From assembly GCA_964447145.1 (NCBI GenBank), contig CAYURW010000033.1:1-24738 (forward strand): a DNA stretch of 24,738 nt, read 5' to 3'. The notes below the pieces were generated by a model that had not been told where the DNA came from, did not search any database, and saw only the letters and a list, made by a program, of their open reading frames with translations. Positions 1-7,279 of this stretch are shown here, one piece after another. Within the stretch, counting starts at the first letter, position 1, and every line of letters begins with the position of its first letter. The translations under genes and the position numbers were made by a program. Origin of the DNA: BRH-c25 sp964447145. GTDB taxonomy: Bacteria; Bacillota; Clostridia; Lutisporales; Lutisporaceae.

Positions 1-213
1 TATACCGAGGCCGACCTGCTGTGGGTTGGTACCACCTTTGCCTGCCTGGGGTGAACCTGCTCCTCTCAGGGTTTGGTTGAACACTTCCTGGAATGTCGCT
101 CTTTGTGACTTATAACCTACAGTATTTACGTTTGCTATGTTGTTGCCGATAGTATCCATCTTGAGCTGGTGGGCTCTTAGTCCGGATACCCCGGAAAACA
201 TGGATCTCATCAT
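1..213 (-). CDS. flgE: Flagellar hook protein FlgE, N-terminal part (cut by window edge)
   Basis: The first 71 codons of a rod/hook-family protein are visible. Hook subunits polymerise outside the cell into the universal joint between basal body and filament. The protein begins MMRSMFSGVSGLRAHQLKMD and continues with TIGNNIANVNTVGYK, the N-terminal amphipathic-helix signature shared by FlgB, FlgC, FlgE, FlgF and FlgG. FlgE is the best fit because it follows flgD and because the GYKSQRATFQEVF continuation is hook-like; FlgG or FlgF cannot be fully excluded from the N-terminus alone. AGGAGG at 223-228 lies 9 bases before the first of two consecutive ATG codons, so 213 is taken as the start. The rest of the gene lies beyond position 1. 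Confidence 0.85.
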   Translation of the reverse strand, partial: MMRSMFSGVSGLRAHQLKMDTIGNNIANVNTVGYKSQRATFQEVFNQTLRGAGSPQAGKGGTNPQQVGLGI

Positions 214-291
214 AATTAATGACCTCCTTTAAGTTTTAGATACCTTTCTTCTGTCATTCCGAAAGGCTAAGCCTCCTTAAAAAGGTCCGGC

Positions 292-687
292 TTATATTAT
301 CACTGCACCGTCAATGTTGGTAAACACATTGTTCTTGAGGTTTTCTTCAACAGCAGCGGTTATGATCATCTTATTTTTCACATTTGCTATGAAGGCTGAG
401 TTTCCCATTATAATCAGCGTCTCTTTGACACCCTTCTCCGCTGCTTTGTTTACAGCCTCATTTATCTTTCCCAGGTCCTCCCCGGTGAGGGTTATATTTC
501 TCGTCTGCAGCCTTTCTATTGCATGTTTTGAAAATTTTACCCCATTTTGCCTTTCAAGCTCCGACCTGAATATTGTTTCAAATCCAGCACCTGCGGTTTC
601 CTTCTTATCTGCAGGTTTTTGAGCCGGTATGGGTTTGCCGATTGGCAATATGGGTTTGTTATTATAAATCACACTCACTTGACTCAC
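292..687 (-). CDS. Small conserved flagellar-operon protein of unknown function (TIGR02530-like)
   Basis: A protein of about 130 residues between flgD and flgE. A low-complexity, proline- and lysine-rich N-terminus (about residues 1-45) is followed by a compact domain containing KFSKHAIERLQTRNI and later KGVKETLIIM and NKMIITAA. This pattern matches my memory of the clostridial flagellar-operon family TIGR02530, whose molecular role is not established. No signal peptide or membrane segment is visible. The longest frame starts at a GTG at 687, but the only purine-rich site (AAGAGGGTGAG) abuts that codon. A second GTG at 678 lies about 9 bases after AGAGG and is the more likely start, giving 128 residues. 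The gene is transcribed with flgD, whose stop lies 11 bases upstream of position 687. Confidence 0.75.
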   Translation of the reverse strand: MSQVSVIYNNKPILPIGKPIPAQKPADKKETAGAGFETIFRSELERQNGVKFSKHAIERLQTRNITLTGEDLGKINEAVNKAAEKGVKETLIIMGNSAFIANVKNKMIITAAVEENLKNNVFTNIDGAVII

Positions 688-698
688 CCTCTTAATGC

Positions 699-1358
699 TT
701 AATTAACTTCTGTCACATCTTCCAGATATATTTCCTTTCCGTTGACTGCCAGATATATTGACGTTCCGTCTTTTCTGACCTTTTCCACTATTCCTTCAAT
801 TTCCTTTACTTTGGTCCTTTTTACTCCATCCGCCAATTCTACCTCTTTATAAGTGCCTTTAATGCTTTTCCCCAGAAGATTGAAAGCGGCATTGCTCCTC
901 ATGGTTTGATTCATAAGATATATCTGCTCGACAGAGTTTTCGAGTTCTGTCACTTCTTTGACATCATCAAGCTTAACGTCAAATTTGGTGCCCAGGGAGT
1001 CTACAGTCAGATATACATCATTGTTTTTGATCACAACCTTTTCCACCAGGCCAATAAATTCTTTTGTTTCCTTAGAATCATCAGCCTTATAGTTAACCTT
1101 TACCAGCTTATTCACTAAATTGCCTGCAGAGTTGACCTTTATAGTTTTGTTTGTATTCTGAGATTGCTCAAGAGCGCTGAACTGTGCCATCTGCCCTATG
1201 AACTCATTGTCCGTGGTCGGTTCAAGGGGATTTTGATATTTTAATTGAGTCACGAGTATTCTCAGGAATGCATCCTTATCCAGACTGCTGCTGAATGGCT
1301 TTGGTTCGCCCTTGCTGCTGTATTCAGAATACTGCCCGCTGATTCCGTTTACCGCCAT
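699..1358 (-). CDS. flgD: Hook-capping / hook assembly protein FlgD
   Basis: FlgD caps the growing hook and guides insertion of hook subunits outside the cell. The diagnostic N-terminal segment is at residues 26-65 (LDKDAFLRILVTQLKYQNP, then FIGQMAQFSALEQ), which is the most conserved part of the family. The remaining 150 residues are beta-rich with two similar lysine/valine-rich blocks, EFIGLVEKVVIKNNDVYLTV and EIEGIVEKVRKDGTSIYLAV, which look like an internal duplication. There is no signal peptide, as expected for a substrate of the flagellar type III export apparatus. GGAGGTG lies 5 bases before the ATG. The fliK stop is only 11 bases upstream, so the two are cotranscribed. Confidence 0.95.
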   Translation of the reverse strand: MAVNGISGQYSEYSSKGEPKPFSSSLDKDAFLRILVTQLKYQNPLEPTTDNEFIGQMAQFSALEQSQNTNKTIKVNSAGNLVNKLVKVNYKADDSKETKEFIGLVEKVVIKNNDVYLTVDSLGTKFDVKLDDVKEVTELENSVEQIYLMNQTMRSNAAFNLLGKSIKGTYKEVELADGVKRTKVKEIEGIVEKVRKDGTSIYLAVNGKEIYLEDVTEVN

Positions 1359-1369
1359 GTTTTCACCTC

Positions 1370-2953
1370 CTATGCCCTATGATCGAATTGACCGGTGTGT
1401 ACAATATACGGATTGCCTTTACCCGATATGATATTTGTATCAATGGGGCTGTCATAGTCGCTTACCGGTCCGGTGCCTCTGCTGCCTGATTTTGATTTGC
1501 CTCTGAAATAACCAAAACTGTTGTCCCTAAAATAGCCCTTTTGTTCTTGCCCTACGGAAACACTCAGGTTTTGTACTGCCAAACCCTTTTCAAGAAGCAT
1601 GTCCTTTAATTCTTTGAAGCCTGACTCTATTGCCTGCTTAACCTCATAGCTTTCAGCAACAAACTTTGCCGTGACCAGTCCCTTTTCGACAGAAACCTTT
1701 AACGTAAGCTTTCCCAAATTCTCAGGCTCCAATTGGATTCTCATTTCCTGTCTCAAATCCCCTGCAATTATCTCGGCTTTTTTAACAATCTGGCTAATTA
1801 CTCCGTTTTTGCCAACCAATTGGCTCTTTGGCATGATAACCTGGCTCTGCAATATTTTTTGCTTGTCTTCTGCCATTACCTGCTTATGTTCCAAATAAAA
1901 ATTTTCTATGCCAGCCTGTTCCTCTTTTGTTGTTTTAGCCTCTCCCATAATTCTTTCAGCAAACCTGAAACTGTTCCTCACTCCTTCATATCGGTCTCTA
2001 TTGGCATTTTCATCCTTTGATCCGGCAATTGCTTCTTTGCCATTACTATTTTCTGCCTTCCCTGCTTCATCTTTGCTTCCTGCCGATTCAGACCTGGCTA
2101 CCCTTATGGTTTTTGATGCGGTATATGAAGGATGGGTATTTGACTCCATCTTTTTCTTTCCCGCAGGAACTCCCTCTGCATTTTCCCCAGCCGTGTAACT
2201 GCCATCTTTACCTGGAATTTTTACCAAAGCCTCTTCAATTGAACCCTCATCGTCTACAGTACTTACCACTGCATGTTCTCCGCCATCCATTAGTTTCTCA
2301 AATTTTTCTTCGTTTTTTCCCATTACCTCTTTGTTTCTTACCATTATCTCTTCGATTACCGCGCTAATTTCTTTTTTTAGATCAATGTACGGGTTATCAC
2401 TTTCTGAGTTCTCTTCTTCCCATGCCTCTTTCCATTCCATCTCCGGCATCATAGGAGCCTTGTCCGGCTTTGTCCCCGTATCCATTATTTCCGTCACATC
2501 TCTCTTTATTTGGGTCACCGGAACTTCCGATTCTAGTATCGTACAGGCCTCCAGGGCTTCTTCTGATCCTTCCGTAAATTTACCGGTGCAGTAAGCCAGG
2601 ACACTCCCGCTATCTGCAAGAATGGGTGCATATGATGTTTCCTCTGCTGCGGTACCTGAATCGGGCTTCGTACCCTTTATATCCTCCTCTGTTCCCTCTG
2701 TCATTTCAACAGGTCTTTTGCCTTTTTTGTCTTTTACTCTGGGCTCTGAAGAAAGGTCAGCTATTGGCCCGTTCTTCAATTCTTTTTCATTCTTCGGCCT
2801 CGCTGTGTCCTTTAGAATTTCTCCGGATGCCTGGCTGAGGATACTTTCAAAGCTGGATCCCTTACCCCCGATGTTCCCTGTGTGGCTGCACGTTTTGCCA
2901 TTATGCGGTTTGCCTGCTTTAATCGGCATCATTAGTTCTAAATTGAATACCAC
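1370..2953 (-). CDS. fliK: Flagellar hook-length control protein FliK
   Basis: FliK is a secreted molecular ruler that measures hook length and switches the export gate from hook to filament substrates. It has 527 residues from the GTG at 2953. I chose that start because AAGGAGG (2961-2967) sits 7 bases upstream; the longer frame reads this site as codons. Residues 1 to about 380 are low-complexity, acidic, and rich in Glu, Lys, Ser and Gly, as expected for the poorly conserved ruler part. Residues about 385-470 form the conserved C-terminal Flg_hook domain, with MRIQLEPENLGKLTLKV starting near residue 404. A basic, glycine-rich tail follows. The match rests on the C-terminal domain and operon position. 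Confidence 0.92.
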   Translation of the reverse strand: MVFNLELMMPIKAGKPHNGKTCSHTGNIGGKGSSFESILSQASGEILKDTARPKNEKELKNGPIADLSSEPRVKDKKGKRPVEMTEGTEEDIKGTKPDSGTAAEETSYAPILADSGSVLAYCTGKFTEGSEEALEACTILESEVPVTQIKRDVTEIMDTGTKPDKAPMMPEMEWKEAWEEENSESDNPYIDLKKEISAVIEEIMVRNKEVMGKNEEKFEKLMDGGEHAVVSTVDDEGSIEEALVKIPGKDGSYTAGENAEGVPAGKKKMESNTHPSYTASKTIRVARSESAGSKDEAGKAENSNGKEAIAGSKDENANRDRYEGVRNSFRFAERIMGEAKTTKEEQAGIENFYLEHKQVMAEDKQKILQSQVIMPKSQLVGKNGVISQIVKKAEIIAGDLRQEMRIQLEPENLGKLTLKVSVEKGLVTAKFVAESYEVKQAIESGFKELKDMLLEKGLAVQNLSVSVGQEQKGYFRDNSFGYFRGKSKSGSRGTGPVSDYDSPIDTNIISGKGNPYIVHTGQFDHRA

Positions 2954-2991
2954 TGTTTCACCTCCTTCCATTGTAAAATAATATAAAGACA

Positions 2992-3023
2992 GCATGGAAG
3001 CTTTATGTAAAACGGTTCCATGC
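2992..3023 (-). terminator. Hairpin between ylxF and fliK (possible attenuator or processing site)
   Basis: Two perfect 8-base arms, GCATGGAA (read on the minus strand from 3023) and TTCCATGC (ending at 2992), are separated by a 16-base loop. The minus-strand sequence after the stem, TGTCTTTATATTATTTTA, is T-rich but not a clean U-tract. This lies in the 82-base gap between ylxF and fliK, the widest gap inside the fully sequenced flagellar operon. It could be a leaky terminator, an RNA processing site, or an RNA stabiliser for the upstream messages. Confidence 0.45.
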
Positions 3024-3035
3024 CGCTTTTTACAC

Positions 3036-3719
3036 TTATGGATTCACATCCTTTACAGTTTGTGGCTCGGCAATGTCTTCCAGTATTTGAGCTGCTTGAA
3101 GGGGGTCCATCAAAGCCAATATGGCAGCTGCCTTTTCCTTTTTCATATTTCTTAAGACTTGAACTGCCGATTCCTTATTATCCATGCTCATAATTATCTG
3201 CACAGCTTTTGCATTTTCAACCTTTTCAAGGTACTGGACCTGTTCTTGAACACTGATTAATTTATCATTTAACTTTTGTAGAATCTCGTTTATTCTTAGT
3301 TCTTTCTGAGCTAGCTCTTTTTCTTTGTTCTCTATATCCTTGCCCCTTATGTCAAGCTCTTTTTTTTGATCGCTTATTTCTTTTAATTTAATTTCATTAT
3401 TAGTTTTTTCCAATTCTATTTCTTCTCGTGCAATTTGTTCGGGGCTTTTATTTTCTATCAGGGGCTTCACCAGTTTTCCCAATACCGGGATATTACTTGC
3501 CCAGTTGGAAGCCCCTTCCCTAAGCCCCCCAAAATTGAAAAAAAAGACAGCACCGAATACCACAATAGAAGCAAGTATCAATACTATTAAAAGAAGAATG
3601 AGGGTGCTTCCCTTTTTCTTCTTATTTTTATTTCGTTTTTGACCGGTCTTTCCATTTCCTTCTGGGGCTGCTTTCCTGGGTCCGTTCTGTATTGCACTGT
3701 CTTCCGACTGTTGGGTCAT
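3036..3719 (-). CDS. ylxF: YlxF-like membrane-anchored coiled-coil protein with MgtE-N-like domain
   Basis: A 227-residue protein at the position of ylxF in the Bacillus operon, between fliJ and fliK. Residues 1-38 are hydrophilic and very basic (KRNKNKKKKG). Residues 39-62 form one membrane helix. Residues about 95-167 are a long charged coiled coil. Residues about 165-216 (NAKAVQIIMSMDNKESAVQVL...KAAAILALMDPLQAAQIL) resemble the N-terminal domain of MgtE magnesium transporters, a fold also found in FliG and in the motor chaperone MotE. The layout suggests an inner-membrane anchor with the coiled coil outside and a role in motor or export assembly, but this is inference. SD AGGGGG overlaps the fliJ stop codon, indicating translational coupling. 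Confidence 0.8.
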   Translation of the reverse strand: MTQQSEDSAIQNGPRKAAPEGNGKTGQKRNKNKKKKGSTLILLLIVLILASIVVFGAVFFFNFGGLREGASNWASNIPVLGKLVKPLIENKSPEQIAREEIELEKTNNEIKLKEISDQKKELDIRGKDIENKEKELAQKELRINEILQKLNDKLISVQEQVQYLEKVENAKAVQIIMSMDNKESAVQVLRNMKKEKAAAILALMDPLQAAQILEDIAEPQTVKDVNP

Positions 3720-3731
3720 GATTATATCCCC

Positions 3732-4178
3732 CTATGCATTGTTGTTGCTCTCTTTGAAAGAAACAAGGTCGTCGACAATTTTTTCTTCTTTTTTCTGCTC
3801 ATTGTATAAAAATTTACTATGATCTATTTCTTTAAGTTTTATTATCATTTTTTTCTCCCGGGTTGCCTTTACAAGCTCTTCTCTGCATGATGCAAGATAG
3901 TCCTCAGCCATTTTGATCCTGACTCTCTGACTTTTTATGCTTCTCTTATAATAATCGATATAATCCCGCAATATCTTTAGTTTATTTACTGTCATACCCG
4001 CTGATGCTTCTTTTTTAAATGTATTATCCGATTCACTTAATTTTTGTTTTAGCTCATCAAGCCTGCGCTTTTCTTTTTCGAGCCTTTGGACCGCAATGCC
4101 CAGCTCATTTTTCTTTTTTTCTTCAATACTTGTTTTATAATCCAGCAGTTTTTGCAGTTTGAACCTATATATCGCCAT
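3732..4178 (-). CDS. fliJ: Flagellar export chaperone FliJ
   Basis: FliJ is the central stalk of the flagellar export ATPase, inserting into the FliI hexamer and binding the export gate component FlhA. At 148 residues it has the usual family length and is almost entirely predicted antiparallel coiled coil, with charged heptads throughout. It begins MAIYRFKLQKLLDYKTSIEEKK, the typical FliJ N-terminus. The sequence is extremely rich in Lys and Glu, with few aromatics and no membrane segment. TAGGAGA overlaps the fliI stop and lies 5-6 bases before the ATG. Assignment relies on N-terminal similarity, coiled-coil character and position directly after fliI. Confidence 0.9.
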   Translation of the reverse strand: MAIYRFKLQKLLDYKTSIEEKKKNELGIAVQRLEKEKRRLDELKQKLSESDNTFKKEASAGMTVNKLKILRDYIDYYKRSIKSQRVRIKMAEDYLASCREELVKATREKKMIIKLKEIDHSKFLYNEQKKEEKIVDDLVSFKESNNNA

Positions 4179-4187
4179 GAGTTTCTC

Positions 4188-5501
4188 CTATGATACTATT
4201 TTTTTCATGGTATCCAATACCTGCTCAATTTCAAACTTTTCTTTTACTTCCTGATTAAGAAAATTGTTTATAGCCTCTATTTTTTCTATGGCCCTGTCAA
4301 TGTTTCTGTTGCTGCCCCCCACATAGGCCCCTATGTTAATAAGGTCCTCGGCGCTTCGATATACAGACAGAATGCTCTTTATCTCATTGGCATTTCTCTG
4401 GTGTTCTTCATTAATAATATTCGGCATAACTCTGCTCACACTTGACAACACATCAATTGCAGGGTAATGATTCCTGTTGGCTAAATCCCTTGATAACACT
4501 ATATGCCCGTCAAGTATGCCTCTTACGGTATCGGTGACAGGTTCATTCATATCATCCCCATCAACAAGCACAGTGTACAGACCCGTTATTGTCCCCTTTT
4601 CCGAAGTTCCTGACCTTTCCAGAAGCTTTGGCATGACCGCAAAAACCGAAGGTGTGTATCCCCTTGTAACCGGAGGTTCACCAAGAGCAAGACCTATTTC
4701 CCTCTGGGCCATAGCAAAACGTGTAAGGGAATCCATCATAAGCATTACGTCTTTTCCCCTGTCTCTAAAAAACTCAGCCACTGAAGTGGCAAGCTGTGCA
4801 GCCTTGAGTCTTATGAGAGCAGGCTGATCAGATGTTGCAACTACTACCACCGAACGCGAGAGCCCTTCCTCTTGAAGGTCGTTTTCTATAAACTCCCTGA
4901 CCTCTCTTCCTCGTTCTCCAATCAATCCTATTACGTTGACATCAGCCTTGGTATTTCTTGCAATCATTCCCATTAATGTACTTTTCCCAACACCACTGCC
5001 CGAAAATATCCCTATCCTTTGACCCTTTCCTATTGTAAGGAGCCCATCAATTGCTTTTACCCCCACCGGAAGGATTTCTGTTATTATTTTCCTTGTAATA
5101 GGGTTAGGAGGCTTGCTTTCAATTGGATATAATATGCCGTTATTTATGCCGTCCTTACCGTCAATTATTCCCCCCAGGCCGTCAATGACCCTTCCTAACA
5201 TATCCTCCGACACTTTTATTGACAGGCTCTCTCCGGTGGCCTCAATTATGCTTCCGGGGCCTACACCGCTCATATTGCCCAAAGGCATCAGACATACTAT
5301 GTTTTCTTTGAAGCCCACAACTTCCGCCTTTATGGGGAAACTTCCCTTAACGGGATAAATATTGCATATTTCCCCCAGATTTACAGCAGGTCCCCGGGAT
5401 TCAATAGTTAACCCGACAACCTGTGAAACGTGACCGGTATACTTTACTAAATCACTTTCTTCCAATGCATTTTTATATTTCTTAAAATCAATACCCTTCA
5501 T
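4188..5501 (-). CDS. fliI: Flagellum-specific export ATPase FliI
   Basis: FliI is the cytoplasmic hexameric ATPase of the flagellar type III export apparatus, homologous to the F1 beta subunit. It has 437 residues, the normal length. A Walker A motif (GSGVGKST, residues 168-175), a GERGRE signature (195-200) and a Walker B region (VMLMMDSLTRFA, 252-263) are all intact. The N-terminal beta-barrel domain spans about residues 20-100 and the C-terminal helical domain follows residue 350. The ATG lies 6 bases beyond the fliH stop and has only a weak purine-rich site (AATGAGTGA), so translation is probably coupled to fliH. Confidence 0.97.
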   Translation of the reverse strand: MKGIDFKKYKNALEESDLVKYTGHVSQVVGLTIESRGPAVNLGEICNIYPVKGSFPIKAEVVGFKENIVCLMPLGNMSGVGPGSIIEATGESLSIKVSEDMLGRVIDGLGGIIDGKDGINNGILYPIESKPPNPITRKIITEILPVGVKAIDGLLTIGKGQRIGIFSGSGVGKSTLMGMIARNTKADVNVIGLIGERGREVREFIENDLQEEGLSRSVVVVATSDQPALIRLKAAQLATSVAEFFRDRGKDVMLMMDSLTRFAMAQREIGLALGEPPVTRGYTPSVFAVMPKLLERSGTSEKGTITGLYTVLVDGDDMNEPVTDTVRGILDGHIVLSRDLANRNHYPAIDVLSSVSRVMPNIINEEHQRNANEIKSILSVYRSAEDLINIGAYVGGSNRNIDRAIEKIEAINNFLNQEVKEKFEIEQVLDTMKKIVS

Positions 5502-5507
5502 GATTAG

Positions 5508-6269
5508 TCACTCATTTCTCAGCAAATAAGTAAAAATTCTCTTTATTTCTGACATCTGAATATCTATTCCGGAATTAATATCACCGGAGGGAGTTTCAAT
5601 GATGCAACTCCCTTTTGAAAGGGACAAGTCCGGCACTATATCAATATCTGACAGGCCTTCAACCATCATGCAAATATTATTTTTGTTCTTCAATGCGAAA
5701 TCAATATCATCAGGAGAGACTTTCAAGACGAGACTTTCCTTAAAGGCACATTTTTGCAGGGCATTATTTATGAGAATAAGAAGTGCTTCTTCATTATAAC
5801 TGAATTCTTCGCCGATTATTTTCCTGGCAATATCCATAATCAGCGTTAAAATATTTTCTTCTGCTTCCTTATAAAGGTTCTCACGTCTGACATCAAGAAA
5901 TTCCCGTGTGGCAGAAGCTTCATCAATTATTGATTGGGCCTCTTCCTTCCCTGCAAGATACCCATTTTCAAAGCCTTCCTTATAACCATCCTCCATTGAT
6001 GCCGATGCAAGCCTCTGTGCTTCCCCGTAAGCTGCCTCGAGTATTTTTTTTGCTTCAGTGTTTGCTTCTTCGATTATATTCAGGTACATTTGTTTTGCAT
6101 CTTCTATTATTGCATTTGCATCATCGCCCGGTTCCGGGAAATCGGATCTTTTTACCCTAGCTGCATCTTCCCCGGAGTTCAGCATTTCTTCGTTAAAATC
6201 ATTTACAACATGCTTGGGAGAACCTATGAAAATGGAAGCAGATTTATATATTTTAGACAATAATTTCAT
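5508..6269 (-). CDS. fliH: Flagellar assembly protein FliH (export ATPase regulator)
   Basis: FliH binds FliI as a dimer, regulates its ATPase and tethers it to the C-ring. The protein has 253 residues. An N-terminal variable part is followed by an alanine- and glutamate-rich coiled coil at about residues 50-115, including repeated AxxxG-like steps, and by a globular C-terminal domain from about residue 125 that resembles the FliH/HrpE/V-ATPase E-subunit fold. AGGAGG lies 5 bases before the ATG. The start overlaps the end of fliG by 17 bases (6253-6269), so the two genes are translationally coupled. FliH is poorly conserved, and the call leans partly on its location between fliG and fliI. Confidence 0.92.
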   Translation of the reverse strand: MKLLSKIYKSASIFIGSPKHVVNDFNEEMLNSGEDAARVKRSDFPEPGDDANAIIEDAKQMYLNIIEEANTEAKKILEAAYGEAQRLASASMEDGYKEGFENGYLAGKEEAQSIIDEASATREFLDVRRENLYKEAEENILTLIMDIARKIIGEEFSYNEEALLILINNALQKCAFKESLVLKVSPDDIDFALKNKNNICMMVEGLSDIDIVPDLSLSKGSCIIETPSGDINSGIDIQMSEIKRIFTYLLRNE

Positions 6270-7269
6270 CCCCTCCTCCTCTGGAAATTACGATTTCTCC
6301 TGCATCCTCCAGCTTCCTTATTATATTTACGATTTTCTGCTGTGCTTCTTCAACATCCCGCAGCCTTACGGGCCCCATATAGTCCATATCCTCTCTGATC
6401 ATCTCGGCAAGACGTTTTGACATATTGCTGTAAATTGCCTTTTTTACCTCTTCATTTGCATTTTTAAGTGCCAATGCCCAATCGCTGTTTTCAACTTCTC
6501 TTGTGACTCTCTGAATTGATCTGTTGTCAAGGGTGACAATATCATCAAATACGAACATTCTCTTCCTTATTTGCTCTGCCAGGTCTGAATCCTGAACTTC
6601 CAGGGTCTCCATGATGAACTTCTCGGTGCCGCGGTCCACGGAATTGAGTATATCGACAATTGCAGCCAGCCCCCCTGCAATTGTATAGTCCTGTATAACC
6701 ATTGAAGAAAGCTTGCGTTCCAGAATTTTCTCTATTTCCTTGATTACCTCAGGAGATGTCCTATCCATGATAGCTACCCTTCTGGCAACATCTGCCTGCT
6801 TGTCCTGGGGAAGGGAGGATATTATTGCAGCAGCTTGCTGCGGCTTGAGGTATGCCAAAATAAGCGCAATAGTCTGAGGATGCTCTCCCTGTATAAAATT
6901 CAGTATTTGCGCCGGGTCTGCTTTCCTCACAAAATCAAAGGGCCTAACCTGAAGGGAAGCGGTAAGCCTGTTAATGACATCTAGAGCCTTTTGACCTCCC
7001 AAAGCCCTTTCAAGTATTTCTTTTGCATATGATATTCCGCCCTCGGAAATATACTCCTGTGCAACACATATCTGATAGAATTCGCCCAATACCTCTTCCT
7101 TCTCTTCAGGAGTAACAGTCCTCATGTTGGCAATTTCCAAAGTGAGCTGTTCTATATCTTCATCTTTGAGATGCTTAAATATAGCTGCCGACTTTTCCGG
7201 TCCCAAAGTTATTAATAGAACTGCCGATTTTTGTTTACCACTTAAACTGCCTTTTATGCCCCTCACCAT
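6253..7269 (-). CDS. fliG: Flagellar motor switch protein FliG
   Basis: FliG forms the upper C-ring, attaches to the MS ring through FliF and interacts with the stator to produce torque. It has 338 residues, the standard length. The N-terminal domain opens with KQKSAVLLITLGPEKSAAIF. The middle domain carries the EHPQ motif at residues 129-132 within GEHPQTIALILAYLKPQQAA. The C-terminal domain holds the charged torque helix region FDDIVTLDNRSIQRVTREV. The fliF stop lies within the purine-rich stretch upstream of the ATG. No key segment is missing. Confidence 0.97.
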   Translation of the reverse strand: MVRGIKGSLSGKQKSAVLLITLGPEKSAAIFKHLKDEDIEQLTLEIANMRTVTPEEKEEVLGEFYQICVAQEYISEGGISYAKEILERALGGQKALDVINRLTASLQVRPFDFVRKADPAQILNFIQGEHPQTIALILAYLKPQQAAAIISSLPQDKQADVARRVAIMDRTSPEVIKEIEKILERKLSSMVIQDYTIAGGLAAIVDILNSVDRGTEKFIMETLEVQDSDLAEQIRKRMFVFDDIVTLDNRSIQRVTREVENSDWALALKNANEEVKKAIYSNMSKRLAEMIREDMDYMGPVRLRDVEEAQQKIVNIIRKLEDAGEIVISRGGGDEIIV

Positions 7270-7279
7270 CTCTACCCCC

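Noticed and set aside
216..257. 13-codon frame starting ATGACAGAAGAA just upstream of flgE, with AAGGAGG 14 bases before it
   Set aside because: Too short to judge, SD spacing too long, and its last codons are the flgE ribosome binding site.
314..622. Plus-strand open frames opposite the flagellar genes, and similar long antisense frames throughout (for example 12304-12624, 14785-15279)
   Set aside because: They lie wholly or mainly within well-supported minus-strand genes, lack ribosome binding sites, and have the odd composition of antisense shadows.
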